A stretch of 64,000 nucleotides of DNA from Chaenocephalus aceratus (lineage: Eukaryota; Chordata; Actinopteri; Perciformes; Channichthyidae): assembly GCA_023974075.1 (NCBI GenBank), contig CM043789.1, forward strand, positions 34,488,659-34,552,658, given 5' to 3'. The translations under genes and the position numbers were made by a program. Below the pieces are notes generated by a model. The model was not told where the DNA came from and searched no databases. It saw only the letters and a program-made list of their open reading frames with translations. This document shows, piece after piece, positions 1 to 12,719 of the stretch. How positions within the stretch are numbered: position 1 is the first letter of the stretch; each line of letters begins with the position of its first letter.

Positions 1-1500
1 ACCACAGCCCTGAACAGCTCTAGGTCAAATCTGATGTTACTTAATTTGGCGTTACCATGGCAACGGATCCTTCGCCATAAACAACGGTGTCGCTGTAAAT
101 CCAATGGACACGGTCCCATCGTCCCCCAATCTTCACTTTTATATCACTGGTCCATGCCTCAACAGCTCCAACTGAAATCTGAAATCTCAACGTATGCCGT
201 TTCCATGGAAACGGCATCCCTCGCCAAAAAATCCGATGTTGTTGTAAGTCAATGGAAAATCTTCCAAACAGCACCAGACTTTACACTATCATCAATGGTC
301 CGGCCCTCAACAGCTCTACGTGAAATCGGAAATCTCAACGTATGCCGTTTCCATGGCAACGCATCCCTCGCCGTCAAACATCATGTCGTCGTAATTCACT
401 GGAAAAGGTTCCAAACGGAACCAGACTTCAGACTATCATTAATGGTCCGGCCCTCAACAGCCCTACGTGAAATTTGAAATCTCAACGTATGCCGTTTCCA
501 TGGAAACGCATCCCTCGCCAAAAAATCCGATGTTGTTGTAAGTCAATGGAAAATCGTCCAAACAGCACCAGACTTCATATGATGGCTAATGGTCCGGCCC
601 TCAACAGCTCTATGTAAATTATGGGATGTCATCATTTGGCGTTGCCATGGTAACGCATCCCTCGCCGTCAAACATCATGTTGTCGTAATTCAATGGAAAA
701 TCATCCAAACACCACCACACTTCAGACTATCATCAATGGTCCGGCCCTCAAGAGCTCTACGTGAAATCTGAAATCTCAATGTATGCCGTTTCCATGGCAA
801 CGCATCCCCCCCCCAAAAAATCCCATGTTGTTGTAAGTCATTGGAAAATTGTCCAAACACCACCAGACTTCAGACTATCATCAATGGTCCGGCCCTCAAC
901 AGCTCTACGTGAAATCGGAAATCTCAATGTATGCCGTTGCCATGGTAACGCACGCATCCCCCGCCAACAAATACCATGTTGTTGTAATTCAATGGAAAAG
1001 GTTCCAAACACCACCACACTTCAGACTATCATTAATGGTCCGGCCCTCAACAGCCCTACGTGAAATCTGAAATCTCACTGATGCCGTTTCCATGGCAACG
1101 CTTCCCTCGCCGTGAAACACGGTGTTGTCCTAATTCAATGGAAAAGGTTCCAAACAGCACCAGATTTCATATGATGGCTAATGGTCCGGCCCACAACAGC
1201 TCTACGTGAAATCTGAAAACTCACCATTTGTCGTTTCCATGGCAACGCGTCCCTCGCCATGACACACGGTGTTGTCCTAATTCAATGGAAAATGGTCCAA
1301 ACACCACCAGACTTCATATGATGGCTCCTAGTCCGGCCCTCAACAGCTCGACGTGAAATCTGAAATCTCAACGTATGCCGTTGCCATGGTAACGCATCCC
1401 TCGCCATGAAACATAATTCAATGGAAAATGGTCCAAACAAAGCCAGACTACAGACTATCATTAATGGTCCGGCCCTCATCAGCTCTATGCCAATTATGGC
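1..1500. repeat. 147-bp tandem repeat array, block 1 (X-box-like palindromes)
   Basis: About ten diverged copies of a unit of about 147 bp. Each contains a CATGG-centred palindrome flanked by GTT...AAC, then a CATCCCTCGCC-like segment, an AATGGAAAA segment and a GGTCCGGCCCTCAACAGC segment. Palindrome centres fall near 57, 200, 348, 495, 647, 792, 942, 1088, 1237 and 1386. Short ORFs in all frames across the array are translations of the repeat and show no sign of being genes. The left edge is the window edge, so the array may extend further. The first 300 bases are nearly identical to 2200-2500, which shows a higher-order duplication. Confidence 0.9.
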
Positions 1501-1510
1501 TAAATATATT

Positions 1511-1606
1511 GGCAGAGTCCTCGAGACACCTAGACACACACGTCGACGTGCGGACAACAGCCTGCGGAACGTCGAAGACCCGCTCAACGCTGCTTGCAGC
1601 TTTAAT
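1511..1606. repeat. Array-end module, copy 1
   Basis: A segment of about 96 bp that follows the last 147-bp unit and recurs almost unchanged at 4230-4325 after block 2. It contains a perfect 12-bp palindrome, CACGTCGACGTG, at 1539-1550. Because it marks the same end of both blocks it may be the terminus of a larger repeated or mobile unit. That is an inference; no target duplication was found. Confidence 0.8.
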
Positions 1607-2199
1607 TATGATTATTATTTGTCTTTTTCAAACGCACTTTTGACCCCCGCAGCATATGTGAAAACTCACCAAATTTTGCAGTCGCGTCAAAAGTGCGGCA
1701 ACTTAAAGTATGTCATTGGTCCCGGAACTTAACGTCAAAAATTGCGTAGGCCACGCCCACTTCCGTTTTTGACGTTAACTCCCCCTATTTTAAATTTCAC
1801 GTAAACGAACGAAACTCGCCACGGATATCCAGGGTTCGGAGACGAACCAAAAAGCCTCTTGGAGGGGTAAAAAATAACGTACAGGAAGTCGGCCATTTTG
1901 AATTTGGTGTCGAAAAAACGCGATTTTATCGCGTTTTTTGCCCTATTTCGCGTACCTACGAAATCTATCTCCTCCTAGGGACTTTTATCGTACGACTCGA
2001 AATTCGTCGGGTAGCTTCGCGAGACATGGGAGAGCTTAAGTTATCACGAGAATTTTTTTCTTTCGCACGGCGTAGCCGTGATTTGTCGCCAAAGTTCGCG
2101 TTCGTACGATTTTTGGCGGTCCCTCGCCATGGAACCCGATGATGTCATAACTCAAACTGACATTCTCAGAACGCCACCAAACTTCACATGACGTTTAGC
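1607..2199. repeat. Spacer between array blocks with two perfect inverted repeats
   Basis: Non-coding spacer between the two blocks. It holds an inverted repeat with 13-bp arms (1729-1741 and 1766-1778, TTAACGTCAAAAA and its complement) and one with 12-bp arms and a 3-base loop (1913-1924 and 1928-1939, AAAAAACGCGAT and its complement). The last part (about 2115-2199) is a diverged first unit of block 2. The composition resembles repeat sequence I associate with many fish genomes; this is from memory and unverified. Confidence 0.6.
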
Positions 2200-4200
2200 A
2201 CCACAGCCCTGAACAGCTCTAGGTCAAATCTGATGTTACTTAATTTGGCGTTACCATGGCAACGGATCCTTCGCCATAAACAACGGTGTCGCTGTAAATC
2301 CAATGGACACGGTCCCATCGTCCCCCAATCTTCACTTTTATATCACTGGTCCATGCCTCAACAGCTCCAAGTGAAATCTGAAATCTCAACGTATGCCGTT
2401 TCCATGGAAACGGCATCCCTCGCCAAAACATCCGATGTTGTTGTAAGTCAATGGAAAATCGTCCAATCAGCACCACACTTTAGACTATCATCAATGGTCC
2501 GGCCCTCAACAGCTCCAAGTGAAATCTGAAATCTCAACGGATGCCGTTTCCATGGCAACGCATCCCTCGCCGTCAAACATCATGTTGTCGTAAGTCAATG
2601 GAAAATCGTCCAAACAGCACCAGACTTTAGACTATCATCAATGGTCCGGCCCTCAACAGCCCTACGTGAAATCGGAAATCTCAACGTATGCCGTTTCCAT
2701 GGCAACGCATCCCCCGCCAAAAAATCCGATGTTGTTGTAAGTCAATGGAAAATTGTCCAAACACCACCAGACTTCATATGATGGCTAATGGTCCGGCCCT
2801 CAACAGCTCTATGTCAATTATGGGATGTCATCATTTGGCGTTGCCATGGCAACGCATCCCTCGCCGTCAAACATCATGTTGTCGTAATTCAATGGAAAAT
2901 CATCCAAACACCACCATACTTCAGACTATCATCAATGGTCCGGCCCTTAACAGCTCTACGTGAAATCGGAAATCTCAATGTATGCCGTTTCCATGGCAAC
3001 GCATCCCCCCCCCAAAAAATCCCATGTTGTTGTAAGTCAATGGAAAATTGTCCAAACAGCACCAGACTTCAGACTATCATCAAGTATCCGGCCCTCAACA
3101 GCTCTACGTGACATCGGAAATCTCAATGTATGCCGTTTCCATGGCAACGCTCCCTCGCCATAAACCACGGTGTCGCTGTAAATCCAATGGACACGGTCCC
3201 AACGTCCCCCAATCTTCACTTTTATCACCGGTCCATGCCTCAACAGCTCCAAGTTAAATCTGAAATCTCACTGTATGCCGTTTCCATGGCAACGCGTCCC
3301 TCGCCGTGAAACACGGTGTTGTCCTAATTCAATGGAAAAGGTTCCAAACGGCACCAGACTTCATATGATGGCTGATGGTCCATGCCTCAACAGCTCCAAG
3401 TGAAATCTGAAATCTCAACGCATGCCGTTTCCATGGAAACGCCAAAAAATACGATGTTCTTGTAAGTCAATGGAAAATCGTCCAAACAGCACCAGACTTC
3501 AGACTATCATTAATGGTCTGGCCCTCAACAGCTCTACGTGAAATCGGAAATCTCAATGTATGCCGTTTCTATGGCAACGCATCCCCCGCCAAAAAATACG
3601 ATGTTGTTGTAAAAATCATCCAAACACCACCACACTTCAGACCATCATTAATGGTCCGGCCCTCAACAGCTCTATGTCATTATGGGATGTCATCATATGT
3701 CGTTGCCATGGCAACAGATCCCTCGCCATGAAACACGGTGTCGCTGTTACTCCTATGCTTGCAACGCCACCACACTTCATATGACAGTTAATGGTCTGGG
3801 CCTGAACCCCTCAATATGACATTAGTGAGTTTTCCTCAAAAGCTGTTGCCATGGCAACGCATTCCTTGCTGTTAAGCACAATATTGCTACAACTGCTGTG
3901 TAAATGGTAAAAAAGTGTTCAAATGTCACACGTGTGCTAACCGTCAAGCCCTCGACACATATATGTGTCAGTTTTGAGATTTCGTCAAATGTCGTTGCTC
4001 TGGTAACAAAATGGCCGCCGTGAAACACGGTTCTCTCATAACTCCAGTTAACATGCTCCAAACGGCCCAACACTTCACAGGTTTGATAACGATGCAGCCC
4101 TCAACACATCTAAGCATCTCATGGGGTGTCATCATATGCCGTTGCCATGGCGACAGATCACCCGCCATCAAACGGGTGATTCTGTTATTATTGTGTTACT
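2200..4200. repeat. 147-bp tandem repeat array, block 2 (X-box-like palindromes)
   Basis: About fourteen further copies of the unit, with palindrome centres near 2257, 2402, 2549, 2696, 2847, 2991, 3137, 3285, 3429, 3568, 3709, 3852, 3995 and 4145. Exact matches to the RFX X-box consensus GTNRCC-AT-RGYAAC occur at 2250-2263, 2840-2853, 3702-3715 and 3845-3858 here, and at 51-64, 641-654, 936-949 and 1380-1393 in block 1. Most other copies differ at one position per half-site (GTTTCC). Confidence 0.9.
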
Positions 4201-4229
4201 GCCGTAACTCCTAAATATTTCGTCCGATC

Positions 4230-4325
4230 GGCCGAGTCCTCGAGACACCTAGACACACACGTCGACGTGCGGACAACAGCCTGCGGAACGTCGAAGACCC
4301 GCTCAACGCTGCTTGCAGCTTTAAT
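4230..4325. repeat. Array-end module, copy 2
   Basis: Nearly identical to 1511-1606, including the CACGTCGACGTG palindrome at 4258-4269. It closes block 2 just as copy 1 closes block 1. Confidence 0.8.
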
Positions 4326-7150
4326 TTATATTGGGTCTTAAAGTTTGTGCATCAATTAGGGCGTGGTCACATTGAGTGACGGCTCTGTCAAGTGCCTGCC
4401 GCTGTTAGCTTCTTGTCTCTCCGCTAGCTGCTCCGTGAAGCTACAGGGACTCTGCCTGCTCAGCTCATCCAGGAAACACAACTTGTAGCCGGCCGTGGTT
4501 GTTTGTTCTTCATGCTTATATCGGACTATTGTGACTCGCTCTGCGGTTAAAACAGACGGTGCATGAATGCGGTAAGTGAAATTCGAGTGCTTTATTGATG
4601 TGTTAATGATTTTAATCAGCTACGTAATGAATGGTAAGGCTTGGGTTAGCATGTAAGCTAGTGGTAGCTACATCGGTGCTAACGATGCTAATCGTAGCCT
4701 CCAAGTTAAACTCATAGACTGTATATATAAAGGTTAAAATGAAATAGACAAGTGTTAAGTGGGATAATACTGTTGAACAAACGGCTTCTGTTTGAGGTTG
4801 ATAAAATAAGGTTACATCCTTGTAACTTAGAGATATTTTATTATGTAGGAGGAACTGTATGCATCTAAGGTTAATTTAAATTGGCTATGCTCAAGTATGT
4901 AGACAAGCTAATGTCGAAGTAGTTATGTGAAATCAACCTCACAATAAGATGTTTGTATATTACAATTATTAATGTCATATTTCAAGATGATTACTTAGAT
5001 ATTACACTATGGTTGGTTGAGCTGGAGTTCATTATTGAGCTTACACGTTAACGTCACAGTCATCTGAAGAACGAACCCAAACCATGTTGTTTTATTAATT
5101 GCATTACCAAATGGGTATCAAATAAACAGTAAGCATTGGTAACACAACTTCCAAAGTTACAGTAAAATAAAAAGGACCCTGACTCGGACAATATACAATC
5201 CAACATGTCCAACAGAAGAGAATCAGTTATATTGTTTGTACACATGGTACTTTACATATATATATCTGTTTGTTTAAGGTGTCCAGGTGATGCAGTCAGG
5301 CTGGACCAGAGAGTGAGACAGAACTGGACTCCTCACAGCAGTGAACTTCAGCACAGGTACAAAGACTCTTTTGTCATACTGTACAAAGAATCAAGAAATA
5401 TATTGGTTTAAATGAATGAAGTATTGACTTGAATACACTGATATGTATTCCATTAAACAATACTAAATACTAGATCAGCTACACATCAGTTAAGTTGAGG
5501 GTTTTTTCCATGCAAAAAGTTACATTTAGATATTTAGCAATATGACTTTGTCAGCTTTCTAATTTAATGTATTGAAGGCAAAGATATTTAACACATAGTG
5601 AGAACTGCTACTATTTATCTCTCAATATTGTCTGTAAAAAACGTGGTAAAAGTGATTCTTTCAGTGAGACAACAGAGCAAGCTTCTACAGTTGCACTACG
5701 TTTTGATAACAGTTAAATATTATTTTGATAATAACATATATTTCAATGTTGATGAACTTCATACTGTTCATTCATAATCTGATTGTCTTTGTAGCTCATT
5801 GTTGAAATAAAAAAAAACCCATTACAATTACAAAATAATTATATCTACAGCCCCTAAACTCACAAACACACCGCTTTCATAAATAACACACTTGTTCTGC
5901 AATAATATGTTTTATGTTTCCTGTCATTTTTGTTAGGAAAGGACATACCTGAAAGACACGACATGTTCTCCTTCTCTGAGGGTCAAGAGGAACATTAAAA
6001 GCTGATGTTATGAGATTTTAAGACCAGTACAGGACATTCACTAAGAAACTACTTTTATTGTAAAAACAGTCAGCTGATCGAATGCAGCTATTTCCACATC
6101 TACACTCCATCAGCTGATTATTTCTATTTGCCTCACTTTATGAGCTTCACAACATGTACCTTGTTTTGCAACGTCACAAATAAATGGGGCCAATCTTCAG
6201 TCAGATGTGAATGTGTAATCTAACATTTTCAGTAAGAATAATGGACAAAGGAGTGCAAATACAATTTATTGAAATGTAAACCAAAAGTTAATCAAATGTT
6301 TTAAATAAAAAGCACATATGGACAGAAGGTGTAAACCTATTAAATGTATAAGTAAACACATTTAGTCAAATAAAGTGACAGACTAGGCCTGTGCAGTTGG
6401 TATCAGCTATGCCCAGCATGGGCTCCTTCATCAGCCCTGGTCCTCCTCGCTGAGGATAGACCCTCAGTCCTCTCCACACCAACAGACTGGACGTCCATCA
6501 CACGGAGGTTTCTCCCTGAAGTCTCTGCTGCTCTCTGGGCACCATGCTGTCTCAATCCGTCCACACTGAATATGAGAGGGGGAAATGAAAATAATAAATG
6601 CTTTTGACAATAAGAAACATAAAGTTGACTGTTGAGTTGCTCAGTTTTTTTAGATTGTCAATACTATTACTGTATAACTAATATCCCAGGTTAAGAGGCA
6701 CATTCAAATAAAGATTGGTCTTTAAATACATTTTGTCTTTTGAATTGTTTGTCTAAAGTCAAGGATCTAGAACGGGTACTTAGTTTGAATAATACAGTCT
6801 GGTTATTATGCTGTTTGGAGGAGGCCTCACAGGTAAGAGCACTAACTAGCTACCATCACATGTACCTTAGCTTGACTGAAATGTATTAAACGTATAGTTA
6901 AGTGATATCAACATATAAATAACTAATGTCATGCAAACATTAATATTTGCTTGATTCCAGTGTTGAATTTAGCACAATTGCATACAAACGTTAAGGGGTT
7001 TTAAGATTCTGAAGTATTATGCTAAAAACTCAATAACTTAGATTATTATTTATAGTTTTGCTGAATAGTTTCATGTCCGCTTAGCTTAGAAACGTACAAT
7101 GCGACGGCAGCGTGCAGATGGGGAGCATGTTAGCTTAGCTTGGTAGCTTC
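4326..7150. other. Unassigned region; weak signs of spliced non-coding exons
   Basis: No convincing protein gene. A GC-richer stretch at 4360-4571 ends in a strong donor-like GGTAAGT (from 4571). A short stretch at about 5280-5357 sits between an acceptor-like TTTAAG and a donor-like GTACAAAG. Another GC-richer stretch at 6380-6570 has a minus-strand acceptor-like ATATTCAG edge. These could be exons of an unidentified RNA. A CATAGACTGTATATATAAA motif near 4709-4728 is the inverse of the sequence at 7351-7369, the end of a common fish MITE. Confidence 0.25.
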
Positions 7151-7159
7151 AGCTAGCTC

Positions 7160-7372
7160 TGGAACTTCCAGCTGGGTGGCAGCAGGTCCCGCCTCGGCTC
7201 CGCCTATTTGCCCTTATTTGGAGCAGGCTGGAGAAGGCGGGAGTTGAACTCTGACGTCACTGTTGAGCCGTTAGTGGCCGACTCCGCCTACTAAGGGCTT
7301 CACGGCAACTCTGCAGAATCCTATGGATGACGTCACGGACCCTACGTCCATTTATATATACAGTCTATGGTT
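7160..7372 (-). mobile_element. MITE-like non-autonomous DNA element (fragment)
   Basis: A GC-rich stretch ending in CCATTTATATATACAGTCTATGG, whose inverse occurs about 2.6 kb upstream near 4709-4728. This terminus looks like that of an abundant fish non-autonomous DNA transposon, recalled rather than searched. Two TGACGTCA-like sites are present (about 7252 and 7330). Boundaries are approximate. Confidence 0.4.
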
Positions 7373-7734
7373 TAAACACACACTGTATGACCCATCCCCC
7401 CAATAGCTTTGCATTTTTCCAGGATCACTCCAATCAATAGGCCAGGTGTCATGGAACAAATTGCTGTGCTGAATAAGAAGAAAACGTTCCTACCTTGTAT
7501 AACTGTCTAAGAAATAGACGCTTTAAAAATATCAACATCTAAAGTTAAATATATCAGGGTCTTCCCACATATGGCTATTTTAATTGTAATGCTTTATCAG
7601 ATAGTGTTTATCTGCAATATGTGTAGGTTTTACAATAGCAAAGATATGCTTACATGTTACAGGATGTTCTCCTGGAAATGTTAATCAGTCTGTTGATTGT
7701 ATTATGTTAAATGCATAAATGATGCGCATTGAAG

Positions 7735-8225
7735 AACTACTCAGATCCTGTTATTAAGTACAAGTAGAAGTACCACAGTGTAGAAATACTCAGTTGCAAG
7801 TAAAAGTCCTGCCTTTAAAATGTTACTCAAGTAAAAGTACCAAAGTATAAGCATCAATATGTTCTTAAAGTATTCATTATTCAGATTGGTCCATTTCAGA
7901 AATATATAATGTATTTTGATTATAATTATTGATGCATTAATGTTTTTATCAAAGCTGGTAAAGGTGCAGCTAGTTTTCTTTCCTTTGTTTGCTGCAGGGT
8001 AACTTGTGAATTTTACTCAAGGTCTAAAGTCTTATTGAAGTGTTGTTTGTATTTCACATTAAAATCTGCAAAGTAACTGAATATATTAAATAAATCAAGT
8101 GGATTAAAAGTACACTATTTACCTCTGAATTGTAGTGTGGTAGAAGAACAAAGTAGCAAAATATTGAAATACTCAAGTAAAGTACAAGTCTCTCAAAATT
8201 GTACTTACTTTACACCGCTGTGTGC
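7735..8225. mobile_element. MITE with ACTCAAGTAAAAGTA repeats
   Basis: Begins with a GAACTACTCAGATCCTG-like sequence and ends with ...ACTTACTTTACACCGCTGTG. Inside are several copies of ACTCAAGTAAAAGTA and inverse forms. A second member lies at 53668-54040 and a fragment at about 57350-57470, so this is a dispersed family. It has no coding capacity. Confidence 0.6.
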
Positions 8226-8546
8226 ATATTATTTAAAACGTGTGTGTGTTTGTATCCTGTAAAGTTTCCGGTATGTCATTTGACCGTGTTACGGTGATTT
8301 TGTATATTTCCACATCATAGCAAGAGAATTGGAGGTAAACAATCAATTCAACCTAAAGCAAGCCTATTGATTAATAGGAGGACTTAATTGACTACAGTCT
8401 CTTATCTGCAAGTGGAAATGTACCAAAATCTTCCTCCAACTCCACGAGTAGTTTTCCCATGTTAGCATTGGATTTCCCACACTGCTGATTTTGGAAATTG
8501 CTTGTGATTATTAGATGATACATTGAAACTATGTAATGGTGCAACT

Positions 8547-8640
8547 AATCAAATCAAGTTTTATTTATATAGCACATTTATAAACGATTTTTGGTCGAGC
8601 CAAAGTGCTGTACATATAATAAAAATAGCCTACAGTAGAG
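8547..8640 (-). mobile_element. LINE-type 3' tail, minus orientation
   Basis: Starts AATCAAATCAAGTTTTATTT and continues through a stretch ending near AAAGTGCTGTACA. Read on the minus strand this is the typical fish LINE tail: GTGCTATATAAATAAAACTTG followed by a short simple repeat. Only the tail is present. Confidence 0.5.
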
Positions 8641-8804
8641 ACACTTTACAGCAAATACAACAGCACAGATTGTTCAGAATATCAGTATGAGAAAAAACGA
8701 CACCTAAACAAACTAAACTAAAGCATAAGAAGTCTCCAGGTAACAAACAAAAAAATGCTGACTACTGTTCATTCACTTTAAGTGTCAAGTGTCCCCTGGA
8801 AAGA

Positions 8805-8950
8805 ATAGAATAGAATCGGATGGATGAAACCCTCTTTAATGGTCACACATGCAGAGCACACAGCACAAACAGTTACATTTGTTCTCTGCTTTTAACCCAT
8901 CCTAGTACCAGGAGTCTAGTACTAGGAGTCCCATGTGATGATTTATGACT
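8805..8950 (-). mobile_element. Retroelement 3' tail fragment, minus orientation
   Basis: A (GAATA)n-like start followed by TTTAATGGTCACACATGCAG and CTGCTTTTAACCCATCC. On the minus strand it resembles the 3' end of a dispersed fish retroelement. There is no ORF. Confidence 0.4.
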
Positions 8951-9769
8951 CTGATCTGTGCAACTTGGACCATTTATTTTGCTAGAAATGTGTTGCAGAT
9001 GTTCCAGATTACATTATAAATTGTATCAATGAAACTGTTTGTCTGTTTTCAGAGGTGAATAACACCCCTTGACCTCTGCCAAAAATTAGCATTAGTAGGG
9101 CAACCTTGCCATGCCGTAATCACTTCTGTAAATCTTCTGTCTGATACCAATGAGTAGTCATCAGTATATCTGACGATCCCGCAAAACGATATGTAAACGG
9201 GTAAAACAAACGACACCAGACACTTTGATCATGGCCGTGGTAAGACGTTCATCAGACTTCAACCCTTAATCCCACAGAGGTCGGTGCAGCAATGATTTTC
9301 GTTTCTGTAAATCTAGTTTAAATTATGTTTTATTTAATTTTTTTTCCAAAGTAGCATTTCTCAGATATATTTCCATTATGCCAACCATAAAAAAACATTT
9401 AGATAAACTGATGACCAAACAAAACATTTTGAAAAACATGTTTTATTTTGCTTGCAATGGTTGTCAATTACCTAAACACAAATAGAAAAAATCTCAGAAA
9501 TCTAAATGTGATGCAACTGTTTTTCCACAAGCCAGCAGGACATCACCAGTTACATCTCACATACGTACAGGCCAAATAAAGCAGTATTCCATGAAAATAA
9601 CTGTATTGTTTTAGAATATTAATACATATGTAATTGTTTTTTTGACTGTGTTAATGCAGTAGCAATACAATTATCACAAATTAAAATGCCTTATGACTCC
9701 ATTAGTCATCAGATAAAGCAGTCGGCTAAAGGAAATGACAGGGTACTAACAACCTTATTTAACTCAAAG

Positions 9770-12304
9770 CAGTGGCGGTTCTAGACCAATATGACTGGGG
9801 GGGCCAGGGGGCCAGGCTGGGGCCAGTTATTTTCTGAGGGGAGCACACTAAATGTAGGACGAAAAAGACAGACAGTATGAAGTAATTGTGCATAAGAAAA
9901 CAATGCAATACAGTTATTGGTATTTGTTTCATTACACATTTTTATTTCAGATACTTATAGTTACAGTTTTTACCCTCTAATGCAGGGGTCTCCAACTGTA
10001 GCGGCAATAACTCCCTATGAGTTAGCTGCTGAGAGGCTAAAAGATGCTCTTTGCTGTGACGCGTTCCATGTAAGAGTCCGTAGTCATTTGTAGTCCATGG
10101 TGTTTAATAAAGACGAAAACAAACAATATACAACTCCAGACCTGACGGTCAACAGAAAGTATCGGAGCAAATTCACCCTCTTCCTACATCATATCCTCCC
10201 AACCGGAATCCAACAGGTGACTAAATACCAATAAACCACACCCACGTGACCATTGCCGGAAGTGATAAACAATAAGAATGAAACGCGATGCAAACAGAAA
10301 TACAAGATAATAATACAAATAATAAGTAAGGCAAAAACAAGCATTTTGGCTCCTACACCAACCTTTTTTAGGATGAGAGCTACTTTCAAAAAATAAAACA
10401 AGTCTTGAGCTACTTTTACTCCTCTTTTTTAGTTGTTTGCAGTGTATATATTTAGCACATTTTAACCTTATTACATGCTTACCTTTAACCTTTGTGTGCT
10501 GTTTGGGTCTGTGGGACCCGTTTTCAGTGTTTACTAAAATAAAATGTATTCAATTTAATTATTTTAAGCTGCTTTATTTGGGGGTGGACCTCACCTCCTC
10601 TAGGGGGGGGCAGGGGCATGCACCCCTGGGAAGATTTATTTTTAAATGTTGAAGTTAAATGCATAAATCTGGTGCACTTTGAGCACAAAATGAATTTATG
10701 GATACTGTGAGGGAATATTTCTGTCTTTACTCCTAGATATTTAACCTTTTCTGTGTGTTGACGTTTACGACCAACCCTGGCTCTGTTATCTCTCTTAAGG
10801 AATGGGATGCTCGAGCTATCTTGATAAACCAGTTCAACTCTCGGTCACAAAATGGTTTATGGCTGTGGGAACACTGGCTTCGGACAGACGCAAGTGATTC
10901 AGGGTGCCCAGCTGTTTAGTCTATCTCCCCAAATATGCTGTTTACTCTCTCTGAACTAGTTAAAAGGTCTATCGAGAGAGAGAGGCGCGGCAGAATTGAT
11001 ATGGCAACCCACCAGTGCAGTCAGAATCTCTGGCTGCTGTGACTTGTGATGTGAATTTCTCCGGCCGTATACTGGTAATAAATATCAGTGTTGACATCAA
11101 AGCTCCAACTCTCCTCGTGTCTCTCTGAGTTCTGACTCTCCATTGCTGCAGAAGTTTCCCTTACAAATTGGTGTTGTCGGCAGGATACCAACACATCTTC
11201 AGAACTGGTAAGTGTCATTTCAAATCCACATTTGGACATTGCCTTACCAGAATCTGTGATTGACGGTATCCTAAAATTACCTGTGAAACTGAGCGGTTGT
11301 GTTTTGTTTTTGGTTAATGAATATTTGGGGATAAACCCAGGGGATCAGTGTCTGGGGACTTTGGTCCTGGCTGATTTTCTCTGTGTATGCTGCTCGGGAT
11401 GAAAGTACCATACATGCATGCACAGCTCATGTTCAGAGTAACCTTAAAGAAAGGCATCAGTAAAGTGGAACTTCTGAAATAAAAGGGAGCTGTATACTTT
11501 TCAATAATCCAAACATCTTTAGAATATGATCACCAATAACAAATAATTTAAACTTGTTTATTCTTATCTTATGTTACCTATAGCATTCTTTATTTTTTTT
11601 ATGCATATTTTACTAATTACTCCCCTTTTAAACTGTTGCAAGAACGTGATTGGTCGATATTCATTGTGGGGGGTGGGGGGAGGAAGGATGATAGATAGAT
11701 ATAGGCTGCATCTCAGGTCGATTAAATGGATTCCTTGCGTCCCTCACTTGTGTTGTTTCCCTGTGACTAGTCCCTCCCACCAGGGAAGCATGGAGAGAAG
11801 CAAGGAAACCACAAGAAGCAGAAAAATGAGTTTTAAGAGCAATGGGACGTCCTTTTACTGACATATACTTTTGTATCATCTGTTGTAGACCCAAATAAAT
11901 GAAATAAAATAAGAACTCATTCTCAAAAAAGATAAACGCCATTCTTAAAATGTATAAACGAAAAATCTATCATGAAAATGTTTCCAATAAATGAATAAAA
12001 TAATTTACCACTTTGTTGTTCAGATATATCACATATTTGTATATATAAATGATACATTAATTTAAACAAAACACAGTATAAACTGAGGAGTGAGTCCCGT
12101 GAGTTTCATGTGTTTTCTTCACTCCGCTGGGAAACTGCTCATGTCAAGAAGCATCAGATCAGTGCATGCACTGCATCGTCCAATCAGTGAGCGATACACA
12201 GTAAGGGGGCGGGCGAGTATCTGAGGATTTCATAGGAGGATGGTCTGGTGGTTCCTCCATTATCGCTCCTCCAACCCACTGACCCCCCGCTAGAACCGCC
12301 CCTG
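9770..12304. mobile_element. hAT-type DNA transposon, 2.5 kb, non-autonomous or decayed
   Basis: Left terminus CAGTGGCGGTTCTAG (from 9770) and right terminus whose complement reads CAGGGGCGGTTCTAGC (to 12304) form terminal inverted repeats. An exact 8-bp duplication, ACTCAAAG, flanks them at 9762-9769 and 12305-12312, as expected for hAT insertion. No intact transposase is visible. Inside are nested remnants: a CAGGGGTCTCCAAC hAT-like terminus near 9984, a GGTGGACCTCACCTCCTCTAG segment near 10585 shared with 43520-43580, and a possible LTR-like stretch around 10700-11200 (weak coding signal, AATAAA near 11079). Confidence 0.85.
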
Positions 12305-12719
12305 ACTCAAAGCCACTGCCACTCATCGACATGTTTTGCCGTCTAGAGGGCAGCTGCAGTGGACAAAACTTATAAAACTCAAAGGAGACATGGATTATTT
12401 GTGTGATGAATCAACAAAAAAAGCTAGATTCCTGGCACTTTATTTCTCACAGCTTCCAAGTAAATGTCTTTTGCATGACGCATGTTCCTCATTTCCATAG
12501 CACTAATAGAATGCCCAGGAAACTGAGACATTGTTCATGAGCCAGAGAGACAATTTCACAGTCGTACAGTTAAACATTTGGAAGTGGTTGAGTCAAAAGG
12601 AATGTCCAAATCTGCCTTTTTTTGTATAACATCGACACACATTCAATACTGGAAAAAGTATGACAATACTTTCCAAAAAAAAGGAAAAGTATTGACACCA
12701 CACTGGGAAAATACTTCAA

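Noticed and set aside
34..4171. Many ORFs of 60-150 codons on both strands in the first 4.2 kb
   Set aside because: They repeat the same peptide with the 147-bp period in several frames and have no introns, start context or homology; they are translations of the satellite.
11021..11239. 72-aa minus-strand ORF as a gene
   Set aside because: No recognisable domain or splice context; it lies within the decayed interior of the hAT element.
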